A DNA stretch of 64,000 nt, from the NCBI RefSeq assembly GCF_900142085.1, contig NZ_FQZQ01000006.1, positions 62,001-126,000 on the forward strand, in the 5' to 3' direction. This document shows positions 43,449 through 54,339 of this stretch, one piece after another. The first letter of the stretch is position 1. The number at the start of each line of letters is the position of its first letter. Below the pieces are notes generated by a model. It was not told the DNA's origin and ran no database searches. It saw only the letters and a program-made list of their open reading frames with translations. Both the position numbers and the translations under genes were made by a program. Source of the DNA: Shimia gijangensis. Its GTDB lineage: Bacteria; Pseudomonadota; Alphaproteobacteria; Rhodobacterales; Rhodobacteraceae.

Positions 43449-45698
43449 TCACATCTGCTCAGCCGAGCTGTTGTTTTGTTCAACAGTTAACGGCAATCGA
43501 ATGACAGCCATCGCACCCGCATGTGTGTTGCCTTTGAACACGGGCGCGTCTTCCAGAACAAGGCTGCCGCCATGCTCTTCAATTATTTTCTTCACAATCG
43601 GCAGGCCCAGACCTGTGCCCTTTTCACGCGTGGTGACGTAGGGCTCAAACAACCGCGCACGATCTTGTGGCAGGCCAATACCATTGTCAGCGATGCGGAT
43701 TTCAACCCGATCGCCATCGCGGCGGCAGGACACGTTGATTTCAGGATGGAACACGTCGTCTGTGCCTTTTTCCTCAAGGCTTTCAATGGCCTCGCCTGCG
43801 TTTTTAATAAGGTTAGTCAGGGCCTGCGAAATCATGGTTTCATCAAGATCACCTATTAATGCCTCATCCGTGATGGCGCGCACAAAGCGCACATTTGGCT
43901 GTCCCGCCTCTTGCAGAAGGACACAGCCATTCAGTGTCTGAACCACATCAATCTTGCGCCGATCTGGCTCGGGCATTCGGGCGAATTTTGAAAACTCATC
44001 CACAATGCGTCGCAGATCATTGGTCTGGCGCACGATCACGTCGGTCATCTGCTCAAGTTTTTCACTGTCTTCGCCCACCTGTGACACGAACTTGCGCTTG
44101 ATCCGCTCAGCCGACAGCTGGATCGGCGTCAGCGGGTTCTTGATCTCATGGGCAATGCGCCGTGCGACATCCCCCCAAGCCGCCATTCGTTGCGCGGTCA
44201 CAAGGTCGGTCACATCGTCAAACGCGACAACAAACCCTTCTAACCGCCCATCCTCGTTACGCCGTGTCGACATGCGCACCAACAGGTTCTCAAGACGACC
44301 CGCACGAGACACTTTGATCTCATCTTGCACAACTTCCTGCATGCCCTTGGCCAGCTCTTCATATGTTGGCCCAAACTCTGGAATTGCGACCGCAATGAAC
44401 ATGTCTTCGTGGGTGTCAGTCCAGTCCAGTAAACGCTCAGCAGACCGGTTCACGAAAGTGACCCGCCCCGTGGCATCCAGCCCAACAACGCCGGATGTGA
44501 CTGAACTCAGAACAGAGTCAAACAAGCGGCGGCGCCGCTCGATCTGACCAGTATTGTCCAATAGCGTGTCGCGCTGCACCTTCAGTTGACGGGTCATTTG
44601 ATTAAAGTACCGCCCCATCATGGCGATCTCGTCGTCACCCTCTTCCTCAATAACTTGGACATCCAGATCGCCAGTTCCCACACGCTGTGCTGCACCGGCC
44701 AACCGTCCGATGGGGCGCGCCAGACGTTCGGCGAACCATAATCCCATCCAGATCGCCGCTAGGATCAGGATCACGGCAAAACCAAGGTAAATAAGGCTGA
44801 ATTCAAACAAAACACGCCCGCGTTCGCTCTCTAACTGGCGGTAAAGTTTGGCCGTTTCCCGGGTTTCGTCCAGCAGGCTGAATATACTTCCGTCAATCTC
44901 GCGGCTGATGAACAGATATCGGTCCACAAAAGCCTCAAGCCGCACCAAAGCCCGCAATTCATTGGTTCGCCAATCGCGAATGATATGGCTGCCTTCAGAT
45001 TGCGCCAATGAGATTTCTTCGCTGGTGGGCTGTTCGTAATCGAACAGATACGACCCTTCCCCCCGCGCCCGGATTTCTCCCGTGCCATCGATGACAAAGG
45101 CCTCTTTTAACCCGCGTTGAATCTGCCCTTGCCCATTGGCCAGCAACACCCTCAGGTTGCCGGAATCCAGAAAGAATGTGGCGCGGCGATTGGCGTTCAA
45201 ATACTCAGCCAAAGCACCCGCATCAGTTTCAAGATCCCGCACATGTTCTTCTTCGTAAGCCTGCGCGGCAGAAACCGAATTGCCCACCACTCGGCTGACC
45301 CGTTCCGAGAACCAACCCTCAAGCCCGATGTTGACGGTCAGACCCGCAAAAATTGCGACCGAGATAGTTGGCACCAAAGCCAACAGCGCAAAAGCACCCG
45401 TCAGGCGCATATGCAGCCGTGATCCGGCTGATTGCGCACGACGCGACGCAATAATGCGCGCCACCCTTTGCATGACTAAAGCAGCCACCGCGAGGACGTA
45501 AACCAAATCCAGAAGCAGAACCAATCGCAAAGAGCCTGATGAGGCCCCTTGGTTCATCGGCCCCATCACTAGAAACGTGGCCATAGCCAAAACTGGCCCA
45601 AGCAGCACCAATCCCCAGGTGGCGAAATTCCGCACACGCCGCTGACGGCGCAGGCGCCGCAACTTGGTCCAATGACTGGTTCTTGCCAGGGTGCTCAC
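43449..45698 (-). CDS. ntrY: Sensor histidine kinase NtrY
   Basis: 749 residues. Two membrane segments near the N-terminus are followed by a periplasmic region, another membrane helix (SLIYLGFAVILILAAIWMGL), HAMP, PAS, the HisKA box [20 protein letters not shown] with the phospho-accepting His, and a HATPase domain (GTGLGLPIVKKIIEEHGG). It signals to NtrX; in alphaproteobacteria NtrYX has been tied to nitrogen, redox and envelope control. A 103-bp gap separates it from ntrC. Confidence 0.94.
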   Translation of the reverse strand: MSTLARTSHWTKLRRLRRQRRVRNFATWGLVLLGPVLAMATFLVMGPMNQGASSGSLRLVLLLDLVYVLAVAALVMQRVARIIASRRAQSAGSRLHMRLTGAFALLALVPTISVAIFAGLTVNIGLEGWFSERVSRVVGNSVSAAQAYEEEHVRDLETDAGALAEYLNANRRATFFLDSGNLRVLLANGQGQIQRGLKEAFVIDGTGEIRARGEGSYLFDYEQPTSEEISLAQSEGSHIIRDWRTNELRALVRLEAFVDRYLFISREIDGSIFSLLDETRETAKLYRQLESERGRVLFEFSLIYLGFAVILILAAIWMGLWFAERLARPIGRLAGAAQRVGTGDLDVQVIEEEGDDEIAMMGRYFNQMTRQLKVQRDTLLDNTGQIERRRRLFDSVLSSVTSGVVGLDATGRVTFVNRSAERLLDWTDTHEDMFIAVAIPEFGPTYEELAKGMQEVVQDEIKVSRAGRLENLLVRMSTRRNEDGRLEGFVVAFDDVTDLVTAQRMAAWGDVARRIAHEIKNPLTPIQLSAERIKRKFVSQVGEDSEKLEQMTDVIVRQTNDLRRIVDEFSKFARMPEPDRRKIDVVQTLNGCVLLQEAGQPNVRFVRAITDEALIGDLDETMISQALTNLIKNAGEAIESLEEKGTDDVFHPEINVSCRRDGDRVEIRIADNGIGLPQDRARLFEPYVTTREKGTGLGLPIVKKIIEEHGGSLVLEDAPVFKGNTHAGAMAVIRLPLTVEQNNSSAEQM

Positions 45699-45801
45699 CC
45701 GACATCCTCAATGTTTTCGCGCCGTGATTGTGACGCACCGCCTAATTTATTGGGCCTAACTGCACACACTGCGGCAGATCGGCCACTCTATTGTGGCCTT
45801 T

Positions 45802-47166
45802 TTACATCAATTTACGCCTGCGTGTCACGTGAATATCAAGATCGCCGATCTTCTTACGCAACGTATTTCGATTGATCCCCAAAAGGTCGGCACATTTAGC
45901 CTGATTGCCGCCCGTTGCATCCAAAGCAATCTCAATCATCGGCACCTCGATCTCACGCAGAATGCGCTGATACAGCCCGACTGGCGGCAGGATGTTCCCG
46001 TGCAAATCGAAATAACGGCGCAGATGTCGGGCGACCGAAGCAGACAGCCTTTCGGTGTCCCCTTCGCCCAAAAGCGGGCTGGCTTGGGGCTGCGCGCCCA
46101 ATACGGCCTCGGTTTCCGGCAAGGTGATCTCATCAGTGCGCGCTGTTAGTACCAACCGTTTAATCGCATTTTCCAACTGCCGCACATTTCCGGGCCAACT
46201 ATAGGCCCGAAACAAATCCATTGCGGCCTCGGAAAACCGGCGCATCGGTGCGCCATCACGCTCAGACCGGATCAGAAAATGTTCGATCAGTAGCGGGATA
46301 TCGTCCACACGCTCGCGCAAGGACGGCACATGAATGGTTGCGCCGGTCAACCTGTAATAAAGGTCCTGACGCACCTCTCCTTTTTCCATCGCCTTGCCAA
46401 GATGTCCCTGCGAGGTCGCCATAAAACGTGGGCTGTGGTCGCCGGGATTGTCGATCATCCGTACGATACGGGCCTGAGCCTCATCATCAAGGTCGCTGAT
46501 TTCGTCAAACAGGATTGTGCCGCCCTTGGCTTTGGCCAATACGCGGGCCGGGCCTTCGATGTCCAAAAGATCAGAAATCGTGGCCACAACAAACGGTAGG
46601 TTTCGGCGATCGGAAAAGTCATGTATTTCACGTGAAATCAAAGATTTACCCGTGCCGCTTTCCCCAGAAATCAACACCGGTAGTTCCGTATTCATCACCC
46701 TAGCAACCAAACGATAGACTGATTGCATCACCGGCGTGCGCCCCACCAACGGCAGCTCATCCGGTCGCTCAATTGCTCCAGTTTGGGAACTTGGCGAGCG
46801 CCGCTTAATTTCCAACGCTTTACCAGTGCGCTTCATCAGGTCCGGCAGATCAAAAGGCTTTGGCAAATAGTCATAGGCTTCAGCTTCGGCAGCTTTAATC
46901 GCGGTCATGATGGTGTTTTGTGCGGAAATGACGATCACCGGCAGGCCGGGGCGATCCTCGGAAATCTTTGGCAACATTTCGAGCCCGTTGCCGTCTGGCA
47001 TCATCACATCCGTGATCACCACATCGCCTTTGCCCTCCTGAACCCAGCGCATCAGCGTGGTCAACGACGACGTTGCATGCACTTTACAGCCAGCGCGGGT
47101 CAGCGCCTGGGTTAAGACCGTGCGAATTGTGCGATCGTCGTCAGCAACAAGAACTGTTCCGTCCAT
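45802..47166 (-). CDS. ntrC: Nitrogen regulation response regulator NtrC, Rhodobacter type
   Basis: 454 residues: a receiver ([31 protein letters not shown]), a AAA+ domain with Walker [16 protein letters not shown] and [13 protein letters not shown], and a C-terminal Fis-type HTH ([20 protein letters not shown]). As in Rhodobacter capsulatus, the segment that should hold GAFTGA is missing. The R. capsulatus protein is known to activate sigma-70 RNA polymerase. The start overlaps the ntrB stop by one base. Confidence 0.94.
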   Translation of the reverse strand: MDGTVLVADDDRTIRTVLTQALTRAGCKVHATSSLTTLMRWVQEGKGDVVITDVMMPDGNGLEMLPKISEDRPGLPVIVISAQNTIMTAIKAAEAEAYDYLPKPFDLPDLMKRTGKALEIKRRSPSSQTGAIERPDELPLVGRTPVMQSVYRLVARVMNTELPVLISGESGTGKSLISREIHDFSDRRNLPFVVATISDLLDIEGPARVLAKAKGGTILFDEISDLDDEAQARIVRMIDNPGDHSPRFMATSQGHLGKAMEKGEVRQDLYYRLTGATIHVPSLRERVDDIPLLIEHFLIRSERDGAPMRRFSEAAMDLFRAYSWPGNVRQLENAIKRLVLTARTDEITLPETEAVLGAQPQASPLLGEGDTERLSASVARHLRRYFDLHGNILPPVGLYQRILREIEVPMIEIALDATGGNQAKCADLLGINRNTLRKKIGDLDIHVTRRRKLM

Positions 47167-48251
47167 CAGTTGATCTCCTTGAACGTGGCTTCTTCCTCTT
47201 TGGGAAGGCGGGAGAGGGAAATCCGGAACACCGTGTGCCCGGGAACGCTGTCGACAGTGATCAAACCGTCATGGTCCGAAATAATTTTACTGACCAAAGC
47301 CAGCCCCAGACCGGTGCCGTTTTCACGTCCGGAAACAAAAGGATCGAACACGTCACCTTTGATATCCTGAGGAAGACCGGGCCCATCGTCCACGACCTCA
47401 ATCTGCAACGGCAACGGCTGGCCCGATCCATCCGAACGGCGCATTCGGAACGAATGATCATAATAAGTTCTCAGGCGAATAATGCCTTTTTTATCAGAAG
47501 CTTCCGAAGCATTCTTCAATAGGTTCAGCACCACTTGAAGCAATTGATCTGCATCTCCTTGTGCCAGAGGTAGCGAGGGGTCGTACTCTTCCAGAATGGT
47601 CATATGTGCACCAAAGCCCACTGTCGCAGAGCGCCGTGCACGGTCCAGAACATCGTGCAGATTAACCCCCGCTTTTTGGGGCGGTGAGAGATTCCCAAAT
47701 TGCTCAACCTGTTCCAGCAATTTTACGATGCGTCGGCTTTCTTCGACAATCAAATCTGTCAACTCAAGGTCTTGTGGTGCAAGGTTCATCGACAGCAATT
47801 GCGCCGCGCCGGTGATCCCAGCCAGCGGGTTCTTAATCTCATGCGCAAGCATTTCAGCCATGCCAATGGCGGATTTAGCAGCGGATTTAACCCCTTGTGA
47901 TCGGGTCATCCTACCAGCCAGTTCCCGAGAAGTGATCAGTACCAACATGTCTCCGGACGTACCGGACACAGGTGCGATTTGTAAGTTACCTTGGATCGGC
48001 GGCCCTTCGCCCGTACCGATGCCGGCGTCGTTAACGAACAATGGCGTGCCATTTTGGCGTGCACGCACCAGAGCCTCTTCTAGAGGCGCATCCACCGAAA
48101 TTCTGTCCCAGACAGGCACTCCGCGCGCAGATTTGGCGGAAGTATTGAGAAAACTCTCAGCCGCCGGATTGATGTCTTGAATGAGGTCATTTTCATTCAC
48201 CATTAACGCCGGAACAGGCAATGAATTCCAGATTGCAATCATATCCATCAT
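47166..48251 (-). CDS. ntrB: Nitrogen regulation sensor kinase NtrB
   Basis: 361 residues, soluble. A PAS domain ([20 protein letters not shown]) precedes the HisKA box [20 protein letters not shown] and a HATPase with DDGPGLP and [13 protein letters not shown]. It phosphorylates NtrC when nitrogen is short, under GlnB control. It overlaps dusB by four bases (ATGA) and ntrC by one, giving a tightly coupled unit. Confidence 0.94.
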   Translation of the reverse strand: MMDMIAIWNSLPVPALMVNENDLIQDINPAAESFLNTSAKSARGVPVWDRISVDAPLEEALVRARQNGTPLFVNDAGIGTGEGPPIQGNLQIAPVSGTSGDMLVLITSRELAGRMTRSQGVKSAAKSAIGMAEMLAHEIKNPLAGITGAAQLLSMNLAPQDLELTDLIVEESRRIVKLLEQVEQFGNLSPPQKAGVNLHDVLDRARRSATVGFGAHMTILEEYDPSLPLAQGDADQLLQVVLNLLKNASEASDKKGIIRLRTYYDHSFRMRRSDGSGQPLPLQIEVVDDGPGLPQDIKGDVFDPFVSGRENGTGLGLALVSKIISDHDGLITVDSVPGHTVFRISLSRLPKEEEATFKEIN

Positions 48252-49249
48252 GCCACATCCTTTGTGACCGGGTCCTGCCCCAAAGCCTCGGGCAGCAGCC
48301 CTAAAACCTGCCTTGGATCACGGCTGGTCTGGATTGCGCGACGTAGATCCTTGGGCGTTTTGACGTCATCCATGTACCACCCCAAATGTTTGCGAGCGAC
48401 GCGGGCCCCAAGATCAACACCATAGAAGTCTAACATCGCCTCATAGTGCCCGCACACCATGCATACGAGTTCATTTTTTCGTGGTATTTCAGGGCTTTGA
48501 TATCCAAACATACTGTTGGCGATTTGCGCCAAAATCCAAGGTCTACCTTGCGCACCGCGCCCCACCATAACGCCATCAGCGCCAGATTGATCCAACGCGG
48601 CCCGTGCGCTGTCCACACCCAGAATGTCCCCGTTGGCAATCACCGGAACCGAAACTGCGTTTTTCACTTCGCCAATCGCGCGCCAATCCGCAGAGCCTTT
48701 GTAAAACTGACATCTTGTGCGCCCATGAATGGTAATCATCTGAACACCGGCGGCTTCGGCACGCCGCGCCAGCTCGGCGGCGTTCAGTGTGTGATCGTCC
48801 CACCCCAACCGGGTTTTCAGGGTCACAGGTATTTTGACTGTCCGGACGACCGCTTCGATTAACTCAAGTGCGTGATCCAAATCCTTCATCAAGGCCGAGC
48901 CCGAGGCACCAGCCCCCGACGCCGAGGTCACCTTTTTGGCAGGGCATCCCATGTTGATGTCAATTATCGCAGCCCCATTGGCCTCAACCTGACGTGCGGC
49001 TTCGCCCATCCAATAAGCGTCACGACCCGCGATCTGTACCGCAGTGTTGGCCTTGCCAAATCCCAGCTCGGCCTTTTCACGCACGCCGGGTTTGGCTTGC
49101 ACCATTTCCTGACTGGCAACCATTTCCGATACAACCAACCCGGCCCCAAAGCTGGACACCAGATTGCGAAATGGCAGATCAGTGATTCCAGCCAATGGGG
49201 CCAGAAAGACCGGAGGGTCGAGATTGAGATGTGCAACACTGATGGACAC
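48248..49249 (-). CDS. dusB: tRNA-dihydrouridine synthase DusB (NifR3)
   Basis: 333 residues from a GTG at 49249 (encoding [20 protein letters not shown]), chosen because AAGGA sits 7 bases upstream and the family starts there; an ATG-started frame runs 33 codons further. TIM-barrel FMN motifs are [20 protein letters not shown] with the catalytic Cys, and [14 protein letters not shown]. It reduces uridines in the tRNA D-loop. It heads the dusB-ntrBC operon, the classical nifR3 position. Confidence 0.92.
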   Translation of the reverse strand: MSISVAHLNLDPPVFLAPLAGITDLPFRNLVSSFGAGLVVSEMVASQEMVQAKPGVREKAELGFGKANTAVQIAGRDAYWMGEAARQVEANGAAIIDINMGCPAKKVTSASGAGASGSALMKDLDHALELIEAVVRTVKIPVTLKTRLGWDDHTLNAAELARRAEAAGVQMITIHGRTRCQFYKGSADWRAIGEVKNAVSVPVIANGDILGVDSARAALDQSGADGVMVGRGAQGRPWILAQIANSMFGYQSPEIPRKNELVCMVCGHYEAMLDFYGVDLGARVARKHLGWYMDDVKTPKDLRRAIQTSRDPRQVLGLLPEALGQDPVTKDVA

Positions 49250-49416
49250 TGATGAATCCTTGGAGGGTTCTTGCGCTTGCCCTGTGCTAGACGGTTTTGA
49301 GCAAGCACTCAATGAAATGGCGTCCATTTTTACAGCAAAAAAATGCAAATGCCTAAAATTTAGGCAAGCTCAAAGGGTCGATTGCCACCTTCGCCCGCAA
49401 GTTCTAGACAGGCCCC

Positions 49417-50559
49417 ATGAAAACTCCCGCACCAAAAATTGCCGCCATCTTGGTTGCCGCAGGCCGAGGCACCCGCGCTGGCGGAGGACTGCCGAAGCAA
49501 TGGCGCACGCTGGCTGGCAGGCGTGTGGCAGACTGGACCGTGGCTGCATTTTCTGCCCACACTGACATTTCGGAAATTGTCGCGGTAACGCACTCCGATG
49601 ATGATGCCGAGGCCACAAATCTGGATGTGCCCTTTGTACACGGGGGCGCCACAAGGGACGCGTCAGTTCGGGCGGGACTTGAGGCGCTCACTGGGCGCGG
49701 TATCACGCATGTGCTGATCCACGATGTCGCCCGCGCCGGAGTTTCCGAACGCATCATTTCTGACGTCATTGACGCGCTGGGCACGGCGGAAGGCGCAGCA
49801 CCAGCACTTGCGGTAACAGACGCCCTTTGGCGCGGCTCAGACGGCGCGGTGGACGGCACGCAGGATCGCGCAGGACTTTGGCGGGCGCAAACGCCACAGG
49901 GGTTTCATTATGACGCAATACTGGCCGCCCATCGCAGCTATGCAGGCAGCGCGGCGGACGATGTCGAAGTGGCTCGCGCCGCGGGACTAAAAGTGGTCAT
50001 TGTTAACGGCGACGAAGCCAATTTGAAAATCACCACCCCAGAAGATTTCGCGCGGGTGGAAAAAATACTGAGAGGCACCATGGATATCAGGTTGGGCAAT
50101 GGGTTCGACGTTCACGCATTCACCGACGGCGACCATGTCACTTTGTGCGGTGTGGCTGTGCCCCACGACCGGGGGCTCAAAGGTCATTCAGACGCAGACG
50201 TTGGCATGCACGCGGTAACCGATGCAATTTACGGCGCGCTGGCCGAAGGCGACATTGGTCGCCATTTCCCGCCGTCGGATATGCAATGGAAAGGGGCTGA
50301 CAGCGCAATCTTCCTGAAACATGCCGTGGCGCTAGCAACCAGCAAGGGTTACGCGATCTCAAACATCGACTGCACCCTGATTTGCGAGCGTCCCAAAGTA
50401 GGCCCGCATGCCGCGGCCATGATGACCCGTATGGGCGAAATCATGGGCCTGAGGCCGGATCAGGTTTCGGTTAAAGCAACAACAAGCGAACGGCTCGGCT
50501 TTACCGGTCGAGAAGAAGGGATTGCGGCGATTGCGACCGCAACATTGGTGAAAACATGA
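49417..50559 (+). CDS. ispDF: Bifunctional IspD/IspF enzyme of the MEP pathway
   Basis: 380 residues. The N-terminal half is IspD ([22 protein letters not shown] and HDVARAGVS), which makes CDP-methylerythritol. The C-terminal half from ~residue 225 is IspF ([20 protein letters not shown] with metal Asp/His; [16 protein letters not shown]), which makes the cyclodiphosphate. The fusion is standard in alphaproteobacteria. It is divergent from dusB and overlaps pgpA by four bases. Confidence 0.95.
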   Translation: MKTPAPKIAAILVAAGRGTRAGGGLPKQWRTLAGRRVADWTVAAFSAHTDISEIVAVTHSDDDAEATNLDVPFVHGGATRDASVRAGLEALTGRGITHVLIHDVARAGVSERIISDVIDALGTAEGAAPALAVTDALWRGSDGAVDGTQDRAGLWRAQTPQGFHYDAILAAHRSYAGSAADDVEVARAAGLKVVIVNGDEANLKITTPEDFARVEKILRGTMDIRLGNGFDVHAFTDGDHVTLCGVAVPHDRGLKGHSDADVGMHAVTDAIYGALAEGDIGRHFPPSDMQWKGADSAIFLKHAVALATSKGYAISNIDCTLICERPKVGPHAAAMMTRMGEIMGLRPDQVSVKATTSERLGFTGREEGIAAIATATLVKT

Positions 50560-51047
50560 GCAAAATGATCGCAACTGTCTTTGGCGTTGGTCACATCCGC
50601 CCGGCCCCCGGCACATGGGGGTCTGCTGTAGGGGTATTGGCAGCGCTGGTCCTGCAATATCTGGGCGGCTTTCCCGTCTTGCTGGTGGCAACGGTGCTGG
50701 TGTTTTTCATTGGTTGGTGGGCAACGGCCGAGGCCACACGTGGCGCCGACGATCATGACCCCAGCGAAATTGTGATTGATGAGGTCGCGGGCCAGTGGAT
50801 CGCCTTGTTACTGGTCAGCTACGGTGCATGGCATGCGGGCGTCGATCCGTTGAAGATGTACCCGGGCTGGATCGCCGGTTTTCTGTTGTTTCGCCTGTTT
50901 GATATCACCAAACCCAGCATCATCGGCTGGGCCGACCGGCGCGGAGATGCATTGGGTGTGATGCTGGATGATGTGTTTGCAGGCATCTTTGCCGCAATTT
51001 GCACAGGTATTCTGGCGGGCCTTTGGCATGGGGTCTTTGGCGTATGA
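50556..51047 (+). CDS. pgpA: Phosphatidylglycerophosphatase A
   Basis: 163 residues with three to four membrane segments and the PgpA motifs [12 protein letters not shown] near the N-terminus, [14 protein letters not shown], and [15 protein letters not shown] plus [11 protein letters not shown]. It dephosphorylates phosphatidylglycerol phosphate in the inner membrane. It is linked by 4-bp overlaps to ispDF and to the next gene. Confidence 0.92.
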   Translation: MSKMIATVFGVGHIRPAPGTWGSAVGVLAALVLQYLGGFPVLLVATVLVFFIGWWATAEATRGADDHDPSEIVIDEVAGQWIALLLVSYGAWHAGVDPLKMYPGWIAGFLLFRLFDITKPSIIGWADRRGDALGVMLDDVFAGIFAAICTGILAGLWHGVFGV

Positions 51048-51517
51048 GCCTTGCCATCGATGTTCTGAATGCTTGCAAAGCCAAAGGGTTGAAAGTGGCC
51101 ACTGCAGAAAGCTGCACGGGCGGCATGGTCGCCGCGGCGCTGACCGACATTGCTGGGTCGTCGGCCGTGATTGAACGGGGTTTTGTCACCTACACCAACA
51201 CCGCAAAGACCGAAATGTTGGGTGTGCGCGAGGCCACAATAGAAGCAGTTGGCGCTGTCTCCGAAGAGGTGGCGCGCGAAATGGCGCTGGGTGCATTGGT
51301 CAACAGCGACGCCGAGATTGCTGCGTCTATTACCGGAATCGCGGGCCCGGGTGGGTCAGAGTTCAAACCAGAAGGCCGCGTGTGTTTTGGTATCGCAACG
51401 CGCGCGGGCTGTGACACGGAAACGATCGAGTTTGGTGCGCTGGGTCGTGCCGCTGTTCGCGAGGCAGCGCGGGATCACGCGCTCAACCTTTTGTTAAAAG
51501 CTGCCCATGCGCATTAA
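51044..51517 (+). CDS. pncC: Nicotinamide-nucleotide amidohydrolase (CinA C-terminal family)
   Basis: 157 residues from ATG 51044, overlapping the pgpA stop. The entire protein is one CinA C-terminal domain: TAESCTGGMVAAALTDIAGSS, then VSEEVAREMA and ITGIAGPGG. It deamidates nicotinamide mononucleotide in NAD salvage. It is last of the ispDF-pgpA-pncC operon and is followed by a terminator. Confidence 0.9.
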   Translation: MSLAIDVLNACKAKGLKVATAESCTGGMVAAALTDIAGSSAVIERGFVTYTNTAKTEMLGVREATIEAVGAVSEEVAREMALGALVNSDAEIAASITGIAGPGGSEFKPEGRVCFGIATRAGCDTETIEFGALGRAAVREAARDHALNLLLKAAHAH

Positions 51518-51539
51518 TTTGCACGCTGGTTGATAATTG

Positions 51540-51570
51540 GGCGCGCTGGCGACTTTGGCGCCTGTTTTTT
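51540..51570 (+). terminator. Probable terminator after pncC
   Basis: The short stem GGCGC / GCGCC with a 13-base loop is followed by TGTTTTTT. It starts 23 bp past the stop, between pncC and the ammonium transporter. Confidence 0.55.
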
Positions 51571-51689
51571 AATCACCTCAAAAAATGCCCATGTTTAAGG
51601 CATGTATTCCCGGCTTTTGATTTTAATTTGCCCGTTCTTTGCGCTTTGTGATCGCCAACCGACCACAAACAAAAAGAAAGGAAGGGACA

Positions 51690-52889
51690 ATGAATGGAGC
51701 GGACACCGCATGGATCATCGTGGCGACAGCCTTGGTCCTGTTCATGACACTCCCCGGCCTTGCACTGTTTTATGGCGGGCTTGTGCGCGCTCGCAACGTG
51801 CTAAGCGTCTTTATGCAATGCTATGCCATCGCCTGCTTGATGAGCATTCTCTGGCTGGCGTTTGGCTATACAATCGCCTTTGGCGACGGCAGCACGGGTT
51901 ATTGGGGCGGCTTAGGTAAATCCTTTCTCAATGGCGTCACCGCAGACAGCCTTTCAGGTACCCTGCCCGAGGTTTTGTTTTTTGCCTTTCAAATGACCTT
52001 TGCCATCATCACGCCCGCGCTGATCGTGGGTGCTTATGTGGAACGCATCAGATTTGGTTTCGTAATGCTATTTTCCGGTCTCTGGATGTTGTTGTGCTAC
52101 GCACCAGTGGTGCACTGGATCTGGGGTGGTGGTTTTCTGGCAGATGGCGGCATTTTTGGGGAAACCGGTGTCAAGGATTTTGCAGGCGGTATTGTGGTGC
52201 ATGAAACTGCTGGTATTGCGGCCTTGGTCATCGCGGTTGTGCTTGGGCCCCGTCGCCATCGCACTACACCGCCACACGCACCTTGGATGGTAATGATTGG
52301 TGCTGCGATGCTTTGGGTGGGTTGGTTTGGCTTTAACGGCGGCTCTCAGCTTGCTGCTGATGGCGGAGCTGCCATGGCCTTGACCGTTACCCATATATCG
52401 GCCGCAACCGCGTCGCTCACCTGGGCTCTTTGGGAAAAGATCAAATACGGAAAAGCCTCGTTGGTGGGTCTGGTTACAGGCACGATTGCGGGGCTGGCTT
52501 CGATCACTCCGGCATCGGGTTTTGTTGGCCCAATTGAGGCACTGATCATCGGCGCCATCGCTGGGGTCCTGTGTCAGGAAGCGGTGAATGTGGTACGTAA
52601 CACGTTCAAGATTGACGATACCCTGGATGTCTTCGCGGTCCACGGCGTCGGCGGCATCTTTGGCACTATCATGATCGCGGTCTTTGCCCTGTTTGGGTTT
52701 GATACCGGCGGAACATTTGTCGCGCAGTTTGGCGGGCTTCTGGTGGTGGGTGTCTTCACGCTGGTGGTGTCTTACATTTTGGTCAGGGTCGTCGCCATGT
52801 TCACGCCAATCCGGGTGGATGTGGAAACCGAAGTGAACGGTCTTGATCTTAGCGCCCATGGTGAACGCGCCTACGATATGAACTCATGA
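51690..52889 (+). CDS. amt: Ammonium transporter (Amt family)
   Basis: 399 residues from ATG 51690, which follows an AAGGAAGGG site; an upstream in-frame ATG is not supported. Eleven membrane segments are expected, and the signature FAGGIVVHETAGIAAL and the twin-His region (VHETAG; FAVHGVGGIFGT) are present. The N-terminus has no cleaved signal peptide. It conducts ammonium into the cell. No glnK gene accompanies it here. A terminator follows. Confidence 0.93.
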   Translation: MNGADTAWIIVATALVLFMTLPGLALFYGGLVRARNVLSVFMQCYAIACLMSILWLAFGYTIAFGDGSTGYWGGLGKSFLNGVTADSLSGTLPEVLFFAFQMTFAIITPALIVGAYVERIRFGFVMLFSGLWMLLCYAPVVHWIWGGGFLADGGIFGETGVKDFAGGIVVHETAGIAALVIAVVLGPRRHRTTPPHAPWMVMIGAAMLWVGWFGFNGGSQLAADGGAAMALTVTHISAATASLTWALWEKIKYGKASLVGLVTGTIAGLASITPASGFVGPIEALIIGAIAGVLCQEAVNVVRNTFKIDDTLDVFAVHGVGGIFGTIMIAVFALFGFDTGGTFVAQFGGLLVVGVFTLVVSYILVRVVAMFTPIRVDVETEVNGLDLSAHGERAYDMNS

Positions 52890-52913
52890 GGCTGCAAATT
52901 TAATGTGAAATTA

Positions 52914-52943
52914 GGGCGAGCCTTGGCGGGCTCGCTCTTTTTT
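52914..52943 (+). terminator. Rho-independent terminator after amt
   Basis: The stem GGGCGAGCC / GGCTCGCTC has a short loop and is followed by TTTTTT. It begins 25 bp past the amt stop. Confidence 0.9.
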
Positions 52944-53007
52944 GCATTGTGAAAAGTAGCCGGCAGAAAGCCTGCCTCCGGCGAAAGTTTTTGAGAAAAA
53001 TTGAAAT

Positions 53008-54306
53008 TCAGGATGCAATCGCGTGACCGAGCGATTGCGCCGAAACATCCGAGATGATCAGCGCCCAGAGGTCTTTTGTTCGATAGCCTCCAATCAATGC
53101 GCTGGCCTTAGTTTTCAAGCGCGCCTCACGGTCTTCCAGCGTCATTGGTGCGTTGAGATCGTGAGAGGCAGCAAGAATGGAACCGTCCAAAAGCGTGATC
53201 TTCACACGGGCTTCAGTTTCGCTTAAATCAGCGTTGGCGCATACTTGGACTTTACCCCGCAGAGCAACAATCTCAGGCTCTTTGCACAAGGCGTCTGAAT
53301 AGCTTTCCAAAGCCGAAGTCGGATGCCCCAAAAGCGCCATGGCTGTCACCATGCGATAGGAGAACTTGGCACCCAACCCCGTTTCAGGGTTCAGCTGGTT
53401 GCAAACAGTAATCCATCTGGGATGTGTTTGAATTTCAACCTTTTCCACATCTCGGGCAGCAGGCCTGTTCATACCCGCCAACGCCTCGAGCGTGGCGTGA
53501 AGCCCGTGGCAACAGGCGTGAAACTTGTGGCTGATATCGTCGAACAGCCAAGTCTGCCCCAGACCTTCAAGGCCCCTAACCCGGTTTTGACCAGCATGAG
53601 TTGCTCCAAACCCCTGCGCGGCCTCAAGACCCAAGGGGTTAGAGACAAACCCACGCTCCACCAGAAGCGCTGCCTCAACTCCGTTCGAGGCGGCAAGACC
53701 GGCATTGTAAGGCTTTCCCATTGTGCCAAACTGAGACTTCAAACCAGAGGCACGCGTGGCCACCAGACCGAGTGTCATGGCCGTTTTCTGTGCGTCAAAA
53801 CCCAACAGCTTTGCCACCGCCGCAGCGGCACCAAAGGCCCCTGCGGTACCGGTTTGGTGAAATCCAGTCTGATAATGATCTCTCCCCAGCCAGACACCAA
53901 CCCGGATCGACGTCTCAATTCCGATCAGAGCCGCCATTTGCAGATCAGCCACGGTTAGGTGCCGCTGTTCCGCTACTGCCAGCGCGGCCGGGAAAACAGC
54001 AACGCTGGGGTGGCCGATATGGGCAAAATGGGTGTCGTCATAGTCCAACGCATGCGACGTGGTACCATTCACCAAGGCTGCTACCCGAGCTGGCAAAGAT
54101 TGCGCGCAGCCAAAAACATGGGCCTCATCGATGCCCTCTTCAGACAGAGCCATCCCACGCGTAATCTCAGCCACTGGTTCGGGCGCCCCGGCAATGCCAC
54201 AGGCTGCCCAGTCCAACATGGATAGTCTCAGCATTTGGCGGGTGGCATCGGGAATGTCATTCGCGTCGGTTTTTACGATGAATTCGGACAGGCTTTGGGT
54301 GATCAT
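53008..54306 (-). CDS. MmgE/PrpD family protein
   Basis: 432 residues from ATG 54306, chosen for the GAGG ahead of it over a GTG eight codons earlier. The family pattern is clear: LDWAACGIAGAPEPVAEI, VNGTTSHALDYDDTHFAHIGHPS and AGTAGAFGAAAAVAKLLG. PrpD proteins dehydrate 2-methylcitrate, but many relatives act on other hydroxy acids, and no propionate gene is adjacent. It starts 34 bp after the RatA/COQ10-like gene and may share its transcript. Confidence 0.85.
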   Translation of the reverse strand: MITQSLSEFIVKTDANDIPDATRQMLRLSMLDWAACGIAGAPEPVAEITRGMALSEEGIDEAHVFGCAQSLPARVAALVNGTTSHALDYDDTHFAHIGHPSVAVFPAALAVAEQRHLTVADLQMAALIGIETSIRVGVWLGRDHYQTGFHQTGTAGAFGAAAAVAKLLGFDAQKTAMTLGLVATRASGLKSQFGTMGKPYNAGLAASNGVEAALLVERGFVSNPLGLEAAQGFGATHAGQNRVRGLEGLGQTWLFDDISHKFHACCHGLHATLEALAGMNRPAARDVEKVEIQTHPRWITVCNQLNPETGLGAKFSYRMVTAMALLGHPTSALESYSDALCKEPEIVALRGKVQVCANADLSETEARVKITLLDGSILAASHDLNAPMTLEDREARLKTKASALIGGYRTKDLWALIISDVSAQSLGHAIAS

Positions 54307-54339
54307 GGCAACCTCGGGTTTCAGGGCCACCTTAACGGT

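Noticed and set aside
45319-45738. Minus-strand frame overlapping the ntrY start
   Set aside because: It lies in another frame of ntrY and has no independent coding character.
51518-51689. A sigma-54 promoter (GG-N10-GC) upstream of amt
   Set aside because: No convincing TGGCAC-N5-TTGC match was found, consistent with the Rhodobacter-type NtrC.
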